A stretch of DNA of 5,154 nt from Bifidobacteriaceae bacterium (GCA_031261885.1 JAISIU010000001.1:1-5154); one strand, 5' to 3'; counted from the first letter of the stretch, positions 1-5,154 are shown. The notes: generated from the sequence alone by a model not told the origin. Made by a program: numbers and translations.

Positions 1-6
1 AAGGAG
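1..6 (+). promoter_or_regulatory. Shine-Dalgarno of the SPFH gene
   Basis: AAGGAG lies 10 bases before the ATG at 17 and is a good match to the anti-Shine-Dalgarno. It fixes the start of the SPFH gene. The window begins here, so the promoter and any upstream operon partner (for example a PspA or TPM-domain gene) lie outside the view. Confidence 0.8.
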
Positions 7-16
7 AACCTCTTTC

Positions 17-1294
17 ATGGGTTTCATCAAGGCATTCTCAGGGGCACTCGGCGGCACGTTCGCCGACCAGTGGAAAGACTTCATCACACTGCCGGCCGGC
101 CTGCCCGCCACCTACGGCATCGCCCCCGGAGTTCGGCAGAACCAGAACGCCGGCCGCGGCTCCAACACACAAGCCAGCCAGAACGTCATCACTGACGGCT
201 CCCTCATCGTGGTCCCCGAGGGCACCGCGCTCATCACGATGGAAAGTGGCGCGATCACGGGCTTCGTGGCCCAGCCCGGCGGCTACCAGTGGAACAGCAA
301 GGACCTGAACTCCCAATCCTTCCTGTCCGGCGGCGGCCTCGTCGAAGGCCTGCTGAAGCAGACATGGGAACGGTTCAAGTTCGGCGGCCAGCCCGGCAGC
401 CAGCAGCTCGTGTTCTTCGCGAACCTGCGCGAGATCCCCGACCTCCGGTTCGGCACGGCATCGGAGATCTACTGGGACGACGCCTACATGAACGCCCAGG
501 TGGGCGCCGTCACCCGCGGCAGCTACACGATGCACATCACCGACCCCATGATGTTCGCCAAGGGGTTCCTCCCGGCCAACTACCTCACGGCCGGCGCCCC
601 CTGCTTCGACTTTGGCGACCTCGACAACCAGGCCGCCGAACAGCTGTTCAACGAAGTGGTCGGCTCGCTGGCCGCGGCCTTCAGCCTCTACACGAACGAC
701 CCGGCCAAGGGTCACCGCATCTCCGGCATCCAGGCCGACACGGTCGGGTTCGCCCAGTCCCTGGTCCAGGCCGTCGAGAGCAAATACCACTGGCAGGAGG
801 CCCGCGGCCTCCAGATCATGCAAGCCGCGCTCGTCGCCGTCGAATACGACGAGGCCTCGCGCGAACTGTTGCGCAAGGTCCAGGCGGCCGACGCCCTGTC
901 CGGCGCGCGCGGCAACTCCTACCTGCAACAGAACATCGCCGAAGGCCTCCACGCCGCCGGCGAGAGCGGCGGCGGCAACGGCGCCCTGGCCATGGCCTTC
1001 CTGAACATGGGCGCGAACGCGGCCGGCGGTCTGGCCGGCGGCATGCAGCAGCCCGGCACCGCGCCGGTCACGCCCCCCGGCTTCGGCGCCCCGGCGACCA
1101 CCCAACCTGCCGCACCGGCACCGGCCGCCAGCCCGTACGCGCCGCCCGCGGCCGCCCCCGCACCCACAGCCGCACCCGCGGCGGCCGGCGAGGATCCGTA
1201 CGCGAAACTCGCCAAGCTCAAGGGCCTGCTCGACCAGGGCGTCATCACCCAAGCCGACTTCGACGCCGCCAAGGCCAAGGTGCTGGGGCTCTGA
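17..1294 (+). CDS. YdjI-type SPFH domain protein with C-terminal SHOCT motif
   Basis: The product is a 425-residue SPFH (stomatin/prohibitin/flotillin) protein of the YdjI type (COG4260, often named 'virion core protein-like'). Residues 1-22 carry the family's N-terminal signature (MGFIKAFSGALGGTFADQW), which precedes an SPFH body at about 55-300 with typical features: a GSLIVVPEGT strand, a GGQPG turn, FFANLREIP, and YTMHITDP at 170-177. There is no clear transmembrane span, so membrane attachment is probably through partners, as for B. subtilis YdjI with YdjG/YdjH. Residues 312-345 are Gly/Ala/Met-rich, and 345-390 form a Pro/Ala-rich linker. Residues 393-424 match a SHOCT motif (DPYAKLAKLKGLLDQGVIT, then ADFDAAKAKVL), a short helical oligomerisation or docking element. 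Many YdjI-type proteins end instead in a zinc ribbon, which is absent here. The gene ends 5 bases before the zinc-ribbon gene, so the two are probably cotranscribed and translationally coupled. The likely role is a membrane-stress scaffold; family assignment is firm, function is inferred. Confidence 0.9.
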   Translation: MGFIKAFSGALGGTFADQWKDFITLPAGLPATYGIAPGVRQNQNAGRGSNTQASQNVITDGSLIVVPEGTALITMESGAITGFVAQPGGYQWNSKDLNSQSFLSGGGLVEGLLKQTWERFKFGGQPGSQQLVFFANLREIPDLRFGTASEIYWDDAYMNAQVGAVTRGSYTMHITDPMMFAKGFLPANYLTAGAPCFDFGDLDNQAAEQLFNEVVGSLAAAFSLYTNDPAKGHRISGIQADTVGFAQSLVQAVESKYHWQEARGLQIMQAALVAVEYDEASRELLRKVQAADALSGARGNSYLQQNIAEGLHAAGESGGGNGALAMAFLNMGANAAGGLAGGMQQPGTAPVTPPGFGAPATTQPAAPAPAASPYAPPAAAPAPTAAPAAAGEDPYAKLAKLKGLLDQGVITQADFDAAKAKVLGL

Positions 1295-1299
1295 CCGGC

Positions 1300-2616
1300 A
1301 TGACCACTCCTCCAGCCCCGCCCGAGCCCCAGCCCGCCGGGGACGCTACCCAGGCCACGCCGCCGAGCGCACCCGCCGGGCCGGCATCGGACACCCCGAG
1401 CCAAGACGCGCCGGCCCAGGCCCAAGCCCAGCCCGCCCAGCCGATCACCGAACAACAGCAGGCGCACGCGACCGGCATCGGCTCCGGCGCCAGCGGCATC
1501 GGCAAATGTCCCAACTGCGGTTCCAGCGACGTCGCGCTCGACATCCCGTCCGGGGAACTCCGTTGCAACTACTGCCGCGGCCGCTTCTCCGCCCCGATCT
1601 ACCAGGACCGCGACATCCACGAGCTGCGCGGACTCGAGGTCGGCTCGGCCGCCGGCGACATCATCCCCAGCGCCGACGTCCTCGTCACGTTCAAGTGCCC
1701 GGCCTGCGGCGCCGAGGTGGTCGTGGACACCGCCCACGCCCTCCAGGCCCGCTGCCACTGGTGCCGCAACACGCTGTCCGTCAACGAACAGATCCCGAAC
1801 GGCGCCGTCCCGGACGCGATCCTCCCGTTCCGGCTCACCAAGGAGCAGGCCCAGGCCAAGATCCAGGAATACGTCGACAAGCGCAAGTTCTTCGCCAACC
1901 GCCGCTTCCTCCAGGAGTTCACGGCCGACAACGTCATCGGCGTCTACCTGCCGTACATGGTGGTCGACTCGTTCTGCCACGCCGCCTTCCAGGGCGAGGG
2001 CGAACACGAGACCAGGCGCTACTACGTGACGGTCGGCAGCGGCAACAGCCAACACGAGGAAGCCCGCTACGACGCCGACGTCTACGCCGTGGCCCGCGAG
2101 TTCGACCTCCTCGTCGACGACCTCACGGTCGAGGCCAAAGCCGAATACCTCGACCAGGACATGTCGCGGAACACGAACAACATCATCAACGCGATCATGC
2201 CGTTCCCCACCGAACAGGCCGTCCACTTCGACGCCAACTACCTGCGCGGCTTCAACTGCGAGAAACGCGACGCCAACATCGAGGAGCTGCGCCCCCTCGT
2301 GGAGACCCAAACCCGCGACATCGCCCGCTACCGCGCCACCGGTCTCATCGACTTCTACGACCGCGGCGTCCGCTGGGAACAGACCACCGTCCAGCCGTAC
2401 GGGGAGAAATGGAAAACGGCCTACCTGCCGGTCTGGCTGTACTCCTACCTCGAGACCAAGAAGGACGGCCAAAAGCTGCTCCACTACGTGGCCTGCAACG
2501 GGGTCACGGGCGAAACCGTCGGCTCCGTGCCGCTCCACATGAGCAAACTGCTCGGCATCGCCGTGCTCCCGGTCATCCTCGGACTGGCCTGCATGGTCGC
2601 CTCGATCTTCATCTGA
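1300..2616 (+). CDS. YdjG-like membrane-anchored protein with two zinc ribbons
   Basis: The product is 438 residues. Residues 1-60 are a Pro/Ala/Gln-rich, probably disordered leader. Two zinc ribbons follow: C70-x2-C73 with C89-x2-C92 (CPNC/CNYC, TFIIB-like) and C133-x2-C136 with C152-x2-C155 (CPAC/CHWC). Residues 165-410 form a long mixed domain rich in Tyr, Trp and acidic residues, including LPYMVVDSF near 217 and TAYLPVWLYSY near 373. A hydrophobic segment at about 416-438 ends the protein, so the bulk should be cytoplasmic and tail-anchored. This layout resembles B. subtilis YdjG, a zinc-ribbon membrane protein that works with the SPFH protein YdjI and PspA. Adjacency to a YdjI-type gene supports that reading; this is family-level recognition and not proof of function. 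The frame is open far upstream, but codons before 1300 overlap the SPFH gene out of frame and give an Arg-rich shadow, so the ATG at 1300 is chosen. Its ribosome site is weak (GGGG at 1285-1288), fitting translational coupling across the 5-base gap. Confidence 0.85.
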   Translation: MTTPPAPPEPQPAGDATQATPPSAPAGPASDTPSQDAPAQAQAQPAQPITEQQQAHATGIGSGASGIGKCPNCGSSDVALDIPSGELRCNYCRGRFSAPIYQDRDIHELRGLEVGSAAGDIIPSADVLVTFKCPACGAEVVVDTAHALQARCHWCRNTLSVNEQIPNGAVPDAILPFRLTKEQAQAKIQEYVDKRKFFANRRFLQEFTADNVIGVYLPYMVVDSFCHAAFQGEGEHETRRYYVTVGSGNSQHEEARYDADVYAVAREFDLLVDDLTVEAKAEYLDQDMSRNTNNIINAIMPFPTEQAVHFDANYLRGFNCEKRDANIEELRPLVETQTRDIARYRATGLIDFYDRGVRWEQTTVQPYGEKWKTAYLPVWLYSYLETKKDGQKLLHYVACNGVTGETVGSVPLHMSKLLGIAVLPVILGLACMVASIFI

Positions 2617-2625
2617 CGGACAGGC

Positions 2626-2631
2626 AAAGGA
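2626..2631 (+). promoter_or_regulatory. Shine-Dalgarno of the small membrane protein gene
   Basis: AAAGGA sits 7 bases before the ATG at 2639, inside the 22-base gap after the zinc-ribbon gene. It supports that start and an independent ribosome entry within the same transcript. Confidence 0.65.
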
Positions 2632-2638
2632 ACCACGC

Positions 2639-2983
2639 ATGAACATCCTCACGTTCCCCACCGGCCTCTCCTCCACGGTCCTGGCCCTGGCCCCGAATAC
2701 CGCATCCATCAACCCGCTGCTCGTCGCCGGGATCGTCCTCATCGCCATCGGGATCGCCTACTTCGCGGCCAAGTACCGCCGCTACCGGGCCACCGGCGAA
2801 CGCCACTTCTTCGAGCGCGAAACCAAATCCGCCATCGAACACCCCCAGGGCGCCGACCGGCTGGAAGGCTCGCGCAACGGGCAACGCAACGAATCGATGG
2901 ACGGCCGCAACGACCACGAGGTGGACGGCGCCCTCGCGAAAGGCGGCCTCAAAGGCGCCCTGAACGACATCGTCCACCATTGA
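2639..2983 (+). CDS. Small single-span membrane protein, possibly reduced YdjH-like
   Basis: The product is 114 residues. Residues 1-24 are a short, mostly uncharged N-terminus. Residues 26-44 form one clear membrane span (PLLVAGIVLIAIGIAYFAA), followed at once by KYRRYR, so the positive-inside rule predicts N-terminus outside and a cytoplasmic tail of about 70 residues. The tail is hydrophilic (Arg, Asn, Glu, His) and ends in a short Gly/Ala/Lys stretch and HH. The first hydrophobic run (ILTFPTGLSSTVLALA) is weak and could be a poor signal sequence. It lies 22 bases after the YdjG-like gene with its own Shine-Dalgarno, so it is the third gene of the operon. In B. subtilis the third partner, YdjH, is a larger TPM-domain membrane protein. 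The phrase GERHFFERETKSAI after the span is vaguely reminiscent of the segment after the membrane span in TPM/YdjH proteins, but no TPM domain is present. Function is unknown; a role as a membrane subunit of the SPFH/zinc-ribbon complex is inference from position. Confidence 0.75.
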   Translation: MNILTFPTGLSSTVLALAPNTASINPLLVAGIVLIAIGIAYFAAKYRRYRATGERHFFERETKSAIEHPQGADRLEGSRNGQRNESMDGRNDHEVDGALAKGGLKGALNDIVHH

Positions 2984-3049
2984 TCGAGCTCACCGCCCGG
3001 GAAAGACCCAGATGGACCGTGAAACAAGATGCGGCCGCTGCGCCGCCAC

Positions 3050-3058
3050 TGCTACCTT
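3050..3058 (+). promoter_or_regulatory. Candidate extended -10 promoter, near-leaderless
   Basis: TGC-TACCTT fits an extended -10 (TGN followed by TAnnnT). Transcription would begin about 3065-3068, at or within three bases of the ATG at 3068. No convincing -35 is visible at the usual spacing (the place is taken by GC-rich bases near 3030-3035), as is common in actinobacteria. The element would separate the Thr/Pro-rich membrane protein from the upstream operon, although readthrough is still possible because no terminator is seen between 2984 and 3049. Confidence 0.4.
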
Positions 3059-3067
3059 CTCGAACAG

Positions 3068-4225
3068 ATGAGCAAGCAGGGGCCTAGGCGCACCAGCGGA
3101 CTGAGCCTGGTGCAAGTGCTGGCAACCGTGCTGGCCGCCGTGACATCGACCTTCGCCCTGTCGAAGCTGGGCTGGGCCGGGACGGTTTTCGGCGCTGGAC
3201 TCGCATCGATCATCACCGTGGTCGGCAACTACCTCTACACCCGCTGGCTGGTCCGCACCCACGAGACCGTCAACAAGCTCGCCAAATCCGCCACGAAACT
3301 CATCACCGGCCGCGCCGGGGCGGCGGAAGGGCCCGGCGGGGCGGAAGCCTCACCCAGTGCGGCGGCGGAAACCGACGATGCCGCCACGGTCGCCTTGGGA
3401 AGCGGCGCCGCCTTGGCGGCCACCGCACCCACCGACGATGCCGTCACGCAAGTCTTGACGGATCACACCGCCGGGGACGCGGCATCGGACACCGACCAAG
3501 CGGCAGGCGACGAACCGGCATCGGACCCCGGGACCGCGGACGCCGACGCGGAGGACGGCAACGAGGCCACGGAGGAAACCACCGAGGAAACGACCGCGCC
3601 GGACCGGCCGCTGACACGACTCTGGGACTCGCTCGTGGGCCGCTTCGGGCGCAAACGCATGCTCGTCGCGACCGTCATCGTCGTGTTCCTCGTGCTGCTG
3701 CTGCTCATCACGGGTTTCGAGCTGATCACCGGGAAATCGATCTCCTCGCTGATGGGCGACGACAACGACCGCCGCACCACGATCGAACTGCCGTGGTACG
3801 CGAGACCGACCGCCGGCCTGCCGACCCCGACCGGACCGATCCAGCCCACCACCGTGACACCAACGGTCACCGCAAACCTGACCGCGACGGCATCCCTCAC
3901 CGTCACACCGGACGAAACACCAACCGTGACCTCGACCGCGACGGCCGCGCCCGAACCAACCGAAACCCAAACCGCGACCGTCACGAACCGGCCCGCGCCC
4001 ATCGTGACCGTGACCGTGACACAAGACGGCACGGCCCCGGCCCCCGCGCCGAAACCCGACGCCGGCACCGATCAAGCGCCCCAGCCGGGGCCAACCACGA
4101 CGACACCCACGGCCACCGCCACCACCCCCACCCCGGCCGCCACGAACTCGGCCGTGGCCGATGGCGTCGAGCCGAACCCGTCGATCCAACCGGCCGTGCC
4201 ACTCCAGCCCGGCGTCGACTACTGA
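3068..4225 (+). CDS. Three-span membrane protein with Thr/Pro-rich external tail
   Basis: From the ATG at 3068 the product is 385 residues. Residues 12-33 and 36-57 form a hydrophobic hairpin (SLVQVLATVLAAVTSTFAL, then WAGTVFGAGLASIITVVG) resembling an N-terminal domain I recall from uncharacterised streptomycete proteins, followed by a basic-helical stretch to about 82. Residues 85-178 are an acidic, Ala/Thr/Asp-rich linker. GRFGRKR at 191-197 precedes a third strong span at about 198-219. Positive charges place the N-terminus and linker in the cytoplasm, and residues 222-385 outside. The outer part has a short ordered-looking start (to PWYAR) and then a Thr/Pro tail from 247 to about 361 with TVTVT runs, a wall-spanning stalk and possible O-mannosylation target. 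No LPxTG motif ends it. An in-frame ATG at 3029 would add 13 residues (398 total) but has no Shine-Dalgarno and its codons span the candidate -10; 3068 is preferred, without a Shine-Dalgarno, as a probable leaderless start. No function can be assigned. Confidence 0.85.
   Translation: MSKQGPRRTSGLSLVQVLATVLAAVTSTFALSKLGWAGTVFGAGLASIITVVGNYLYTRWLVRTHETVNKLAKSATKLITGRAGAAEGPGGAEASPSAAAETDDAATVALGSGAALAATAPTDDAVTQVLTDHTAGDAASDTDQAAGDEPASDPGTADADAEDGNEATEETTEETTAPDRPLTRLWDSLVGRFGRKRMLVATVIVVFLVLLLLITGFELITGKSISSLMGDDNDRRTTIELPWYARPTAGLPTPTGPIQPTTVTPTVTANLTATASLTVTPDETPTVTSTATAAPEPTETQTATVTNRPAPIVTVTVTQDGTAPAPAPKPDAGTDQAPQPGPTTTTPTATATTPTPAATNSAVADGVEPNPSIQPAVPLQPGVDY
3371..3448 (+). repeat. Imperfect 18-bp direct repeat, 60-bp period, inside the acidic linker
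   Basis: ACCGACGATGCCGCCACG at 3371-3388 recurs as ACCGACGATGCCGTCACG at 3431-3448, with one mismatch and exactly 60 bases apart. Both copies are in the reading frame and encode TDDAAT and TDDAVT. A shorter repeat, GGCATCGGAC at 3481-3490 and 3517-3526, follows 36 bases apart. The in-frame spacing suggests the acidic linker grew by tandem duplication of short coding units. Confidence 0.7.
3806..4150 (+). repeat. Low-complexity Thr/Pro/Val coding tract
   Basis: This part of the three-span membrane protein encodes residues 247-361, dominated by Thr, Pro, Ala and Val, with short reiterated units such as ACCGTGACCGTGAC (4006-4019) and ACCGCGAC variants. It is degenerate and not a perfect tandem array. 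The protein-level reading is an extended, unstructured extracellular stalk. Such tracts are prone to length change between strains. Confidence 0.7.
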
Positions 4226-4234
4226 CACCGCCCC

Positions 4235-4275
4235 GGCTGTGGCAAATCGCCCTCATCGGGTGATTTGTCACGGCC
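4235..4275 (+). terminator. Strong hairpin terminator without a U tract
   Basis: GGCTGTGGCAAATCGCCC (4235-4252) pairs with GGGTGATTTGTCACGGCC (4258-4275) around the five-base loop TCATC. The 18-bp stem is continuous, with three G-U wobbles and no bulge. It starts 9 bases after the stop codon at 4223-4225. No run of T follows, as is usual for actinobacterial terminators. It closes the membrane-protein transcript. Because the complement also folds, it could act in both directions, but no convergent gene is seen. Confidence 0.8.
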
Positions 4276-4288
4276 CTCGGCGACGACC

Positions 4289-4315
4289 GGGAACCACGCG
4301 GACCGTCGGTTCGTT
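4289..4315 (+). promoter_or_regulatory. Candidate ECF-sigma (SigE/SigH-like) promoter
   Basis: GGGAACC (4289-4295), a 16-base spacer and CGTT (4312-4315) match the GGAAC/CGTT pattern known for actinobacterial envelope- and oxidative-stress ECF sigma factors. It lies just after the terminator and points toward the HAD-like gene. The expected transcription start is about 4321-4322. Short motifs of this kind can arise by chance in GC-rich DNA, so this remains a candidate. Confidence 0.4.
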
Positions 4316-4461
4316 CACCTAATGACAGGCCCTTCAGCCATCACGTTCACAACGCCGCTCCGGTCGGCCTCCATCGGTCTCCTCACCCTTGCCCCACGCC
4401 GCTGGTACCCCTCACTCCGGCGCACGGACGGCCATGGAGCGGGTCACCGGACATTACGGGG

Positions 4462-4470
4462 AGGAGGTGA
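4462..4470 (+). promoter_or_regulatory. Near-perfect Shine-Dalgarno of the HAD-like gene
   Basis: AGGAGGTGA is complementary to the 16S rRNA 3' end over nine bases and sits 7 bases before the ATG at 4478. It is the best ribosome site in the window and decides the preferred start over the upstream in-frame ATG at 4322 and TTG at 4265. Confidence 0.85.
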
Positions 4471-4477
4471 CGCCGCC

Positions 4478-5143
4478 ATGCAACGTTTGAGCCGCCAGCA
4501 GCTGAGCCGACAGGCGTCAAACCACCAAACTGCCCCCGCCACCACCACTCCCACCGCTGTCGCAAGTGGCACCGACGTCACCTATGCCGACCCTCCCACC
4601 GCCCGCGCGCCATTACCGCCGGCCGCGATTTACGACCTACTCGCGCCCGCCAAGGCCGTCCTCTTCGGCGTGCAGGCGATGGCGCCACGGGGCTGGCCCG
4701 TCAGCGACCCGATGAGCCACGCCGAACTGATCGCGCACCTGGCGCGCCAACGCCCACTCATGCGCTGGCTCAAGGAGACGCCGACCCCGGACGGCGAGGT
4801 CCGGCAGCTGGCCGGAGGCAGCCACGCCGTCGACTTGGGAGCGCTCGCCGAGCTGGCCGGACTCCGGCCCTATTTCGACTTCGTCTTCCAAAGGTCCGTC
4901 ATGACCGCGCTGCGTCTCAAAGGCTGCCCCGACCCCGACGCGTGCGCCTACGCCGCCCGGATCTTCGACCTGCCGCCCGCTGAGGTGACTCTGATCCAAA
5001 CGGACCCGGCCTGCATGGCGGCCGCCAGGGCCGCCGGCCTCGGGACTATCATCGGCATCGGCCAGGGCGATCTCGCCGACCGGCTGTACGAGGCCGGCGC
5101 CACCGCCGTCGTGATGGCTTTGCCCGAGTTTGCCGAACCGTGA
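4478..5143 (+). CDS. HAD-superfamily protein with degenerate active site (probable pseudoenzyme)
   Basis: The product is 221 residues. Residues 1-50 are Gln/Thr/Pro/Ala-rich and probably disordered. Residues 57-215 follow the order of a beta-phosphoglucomutase-like HAD protein, but the catalytic residues are changed. Motif I, normally a hydrophobic strand then DxD, reads AVLFGVQAM (60-68), with Gly64 and Gln66 in place of the nucleophile and acid/base aspartates. The lysine region, usually GKPAPD, reads GCPDPD (149-154), so Lys becomes Cys. The acidic motif IV, usually VVVEDA, reads TLIQTD (171-176), replacing Glu-Asp by Gln-Thr. The flanking AAGL at 186-189 and the final strand (AGATAVVMALPEF) are well kept. 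Ser115 may be the motif II residue. The cap between motif I and Ser115 is only about 45 residues, short for this group. Phosphatase or mutase activity is unlikely; a binding or regulatory role is possible. The start at 4478 is set by a near-perfect Shine-Dalgarno. It is a separate transcription unit beyond the terminator. Confidence 0.8.
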   Translation: MQRLSRQQLSRQASNHQTAPATTTPTAVASGTDVTYADPPTARAPLPPAAIYDLLAPAKAVLFGVQAMAPRGWPVSDPMSHAELIAHLARQRPLMRWLKETPTPDGEVRQLAGGSHAVDLGALAELAGLRPYFDFVFQRSVMTALRLKGCPDPDACAYAARIFDLPPAEVTLIQTDPACMAAARAAGLGTIIGIGQGDLADRLYEAGATAVVMALPEFAEP

Positions 5144-5154
5144 GGACGGCGCAT

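Larger units (their letters stand above)
4276..4477 (+). other. Leader region upstream of the HAD-like gene
   Basis: This 202-bp stretch between the terminator and the preferred ATG holds the candidate ECF promoter and the Shine-Dalgarno. It is also open in frame with the HAD-like gene from an ATG at 4322, which would add 52 residues (273 total). Third-position G/C in that extension is about 69% by hand count (36 of 52 codons), lower than in the upstream genes, so coding is uncertain. No riboswitch-like fold or attenuator was recognised. Confidence 0.5.

Noticed and set aside
38..1252. Long minus-strand open frame opposite the SPFH gene
   Set aside because: Its product is Gly/Arg/Val/Ala-rich with no recognisable domain, and it mirrors the codon bias of the plus-strand gene. 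Such shadow frames are expected in GC-rich DNA.
289..1299. N-terminal extension of the zinc-ribbon gene into the SPFH gene
   Set aside because: The extension is an Arg/Pro-rich out-of-frame reading of the SPFH gene. The ATG at 1300, directly after the SPFH stop, gives a sensible protein.
919..2748. 609-residue minus-strand open frame across the SPFH, zinc-ribbon and small membrane genes
   Set aside because: It spans three well-supported plus-strand genes and gives a low-complexity Gly/Val/Ala/Asp-rich product with no domain; it is a shadow frame.
2984..3049. Search for a terminator between the small membrane gene and the three-span gene
   Set aside because: Only short restriction-site-like palindromes (GAGCTC, CCCGGG) are present, with no stable stem; nothing to annotate.
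3350..4228. Minus-strand open frame opposite the Thr/Pro-rich gene
   Set aside because: The Gly/Arg-rich product is the antisense of Thr/Pro repeats. The plus frame has clear membrane spans and a terminator just after its stop.
5141..5154. Possible start of a next gene: TGAGGA followed six bases later by AT at the very end
   Set aside because: The spacing would suit a ribosome site and an ATG, but the third base of the codon lies outside the window, so no gene can be called.

Overview
The window is GC-rich DNA with strong G/C preference at third codon positions, read entirely on the + strand. Base composition, codon use, weak or missing -35 elements and a U-less terminator hairpin all point to a filamentous-type actinobacterium (Streptomyces- or Streptosporangium-like). 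The genus cannot be fixed from the sequence.

Region 1 (1-2983) is a tight three-gene operon. It encodes a YdjI-type SPFH (stomatin/prohibitin-like) protein that ends in a SHOCT motif. Next comes a YdjG-like protein with two zinc ribbons and a C-terminal membrane anchor, and then a 114-residue single-span membrane protein. By comparison with the Bacillus subtilis pspA-ydjGHI operon, where YdjG/H/I form a membrane-associated complex that recruits PspA under envelope stress, this looks like an actinobacterial version of the same membrane-platform module. It has a different gene order, no PspA in view, and a third subunit that is either a much shortened YdjH-like protein or unrelated.

Region 2 (2984-4275) holds one gene for a three-span membrane protein. 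It has an N-terminal hydrophobic hairpin, an acidic cytoplasmic linker, and a long Thr/Pro-rich outer tail. It appears to have its own extended -10 promoter that would give a nearly leaderless mRNA. A strong 18-bp hairpin terminator lies just after its stop codon and closes the block.

Region 3 (4276-5154) starts with a 202-bp stretch between the hairpin and the best-supported start codon. It contains a near-consensus ECF-sigma (SigE/SigH-like) promoter candidate. The stretch is followed by a gene, with an excellent Shine-Dalgarno, for a HAD-fold protein that has lost its catalytic aspartates: a probable pseudoenzyme. The ECF promoter's expected start site falls on an in-frame ATG 156 bp upstream of the Shine-Dalgarno-led start, so two protein isoforms are conceivable.

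Taken together, regions 1 and 2 read as a cell-envelope/membrane-organisation locus. The HAD-like gene is a separate transcription unit whose link to the others is only suggested by the stress-type promoter candidate. No RNA genes, mobile elements, CRISPR arrays or origins were seen.
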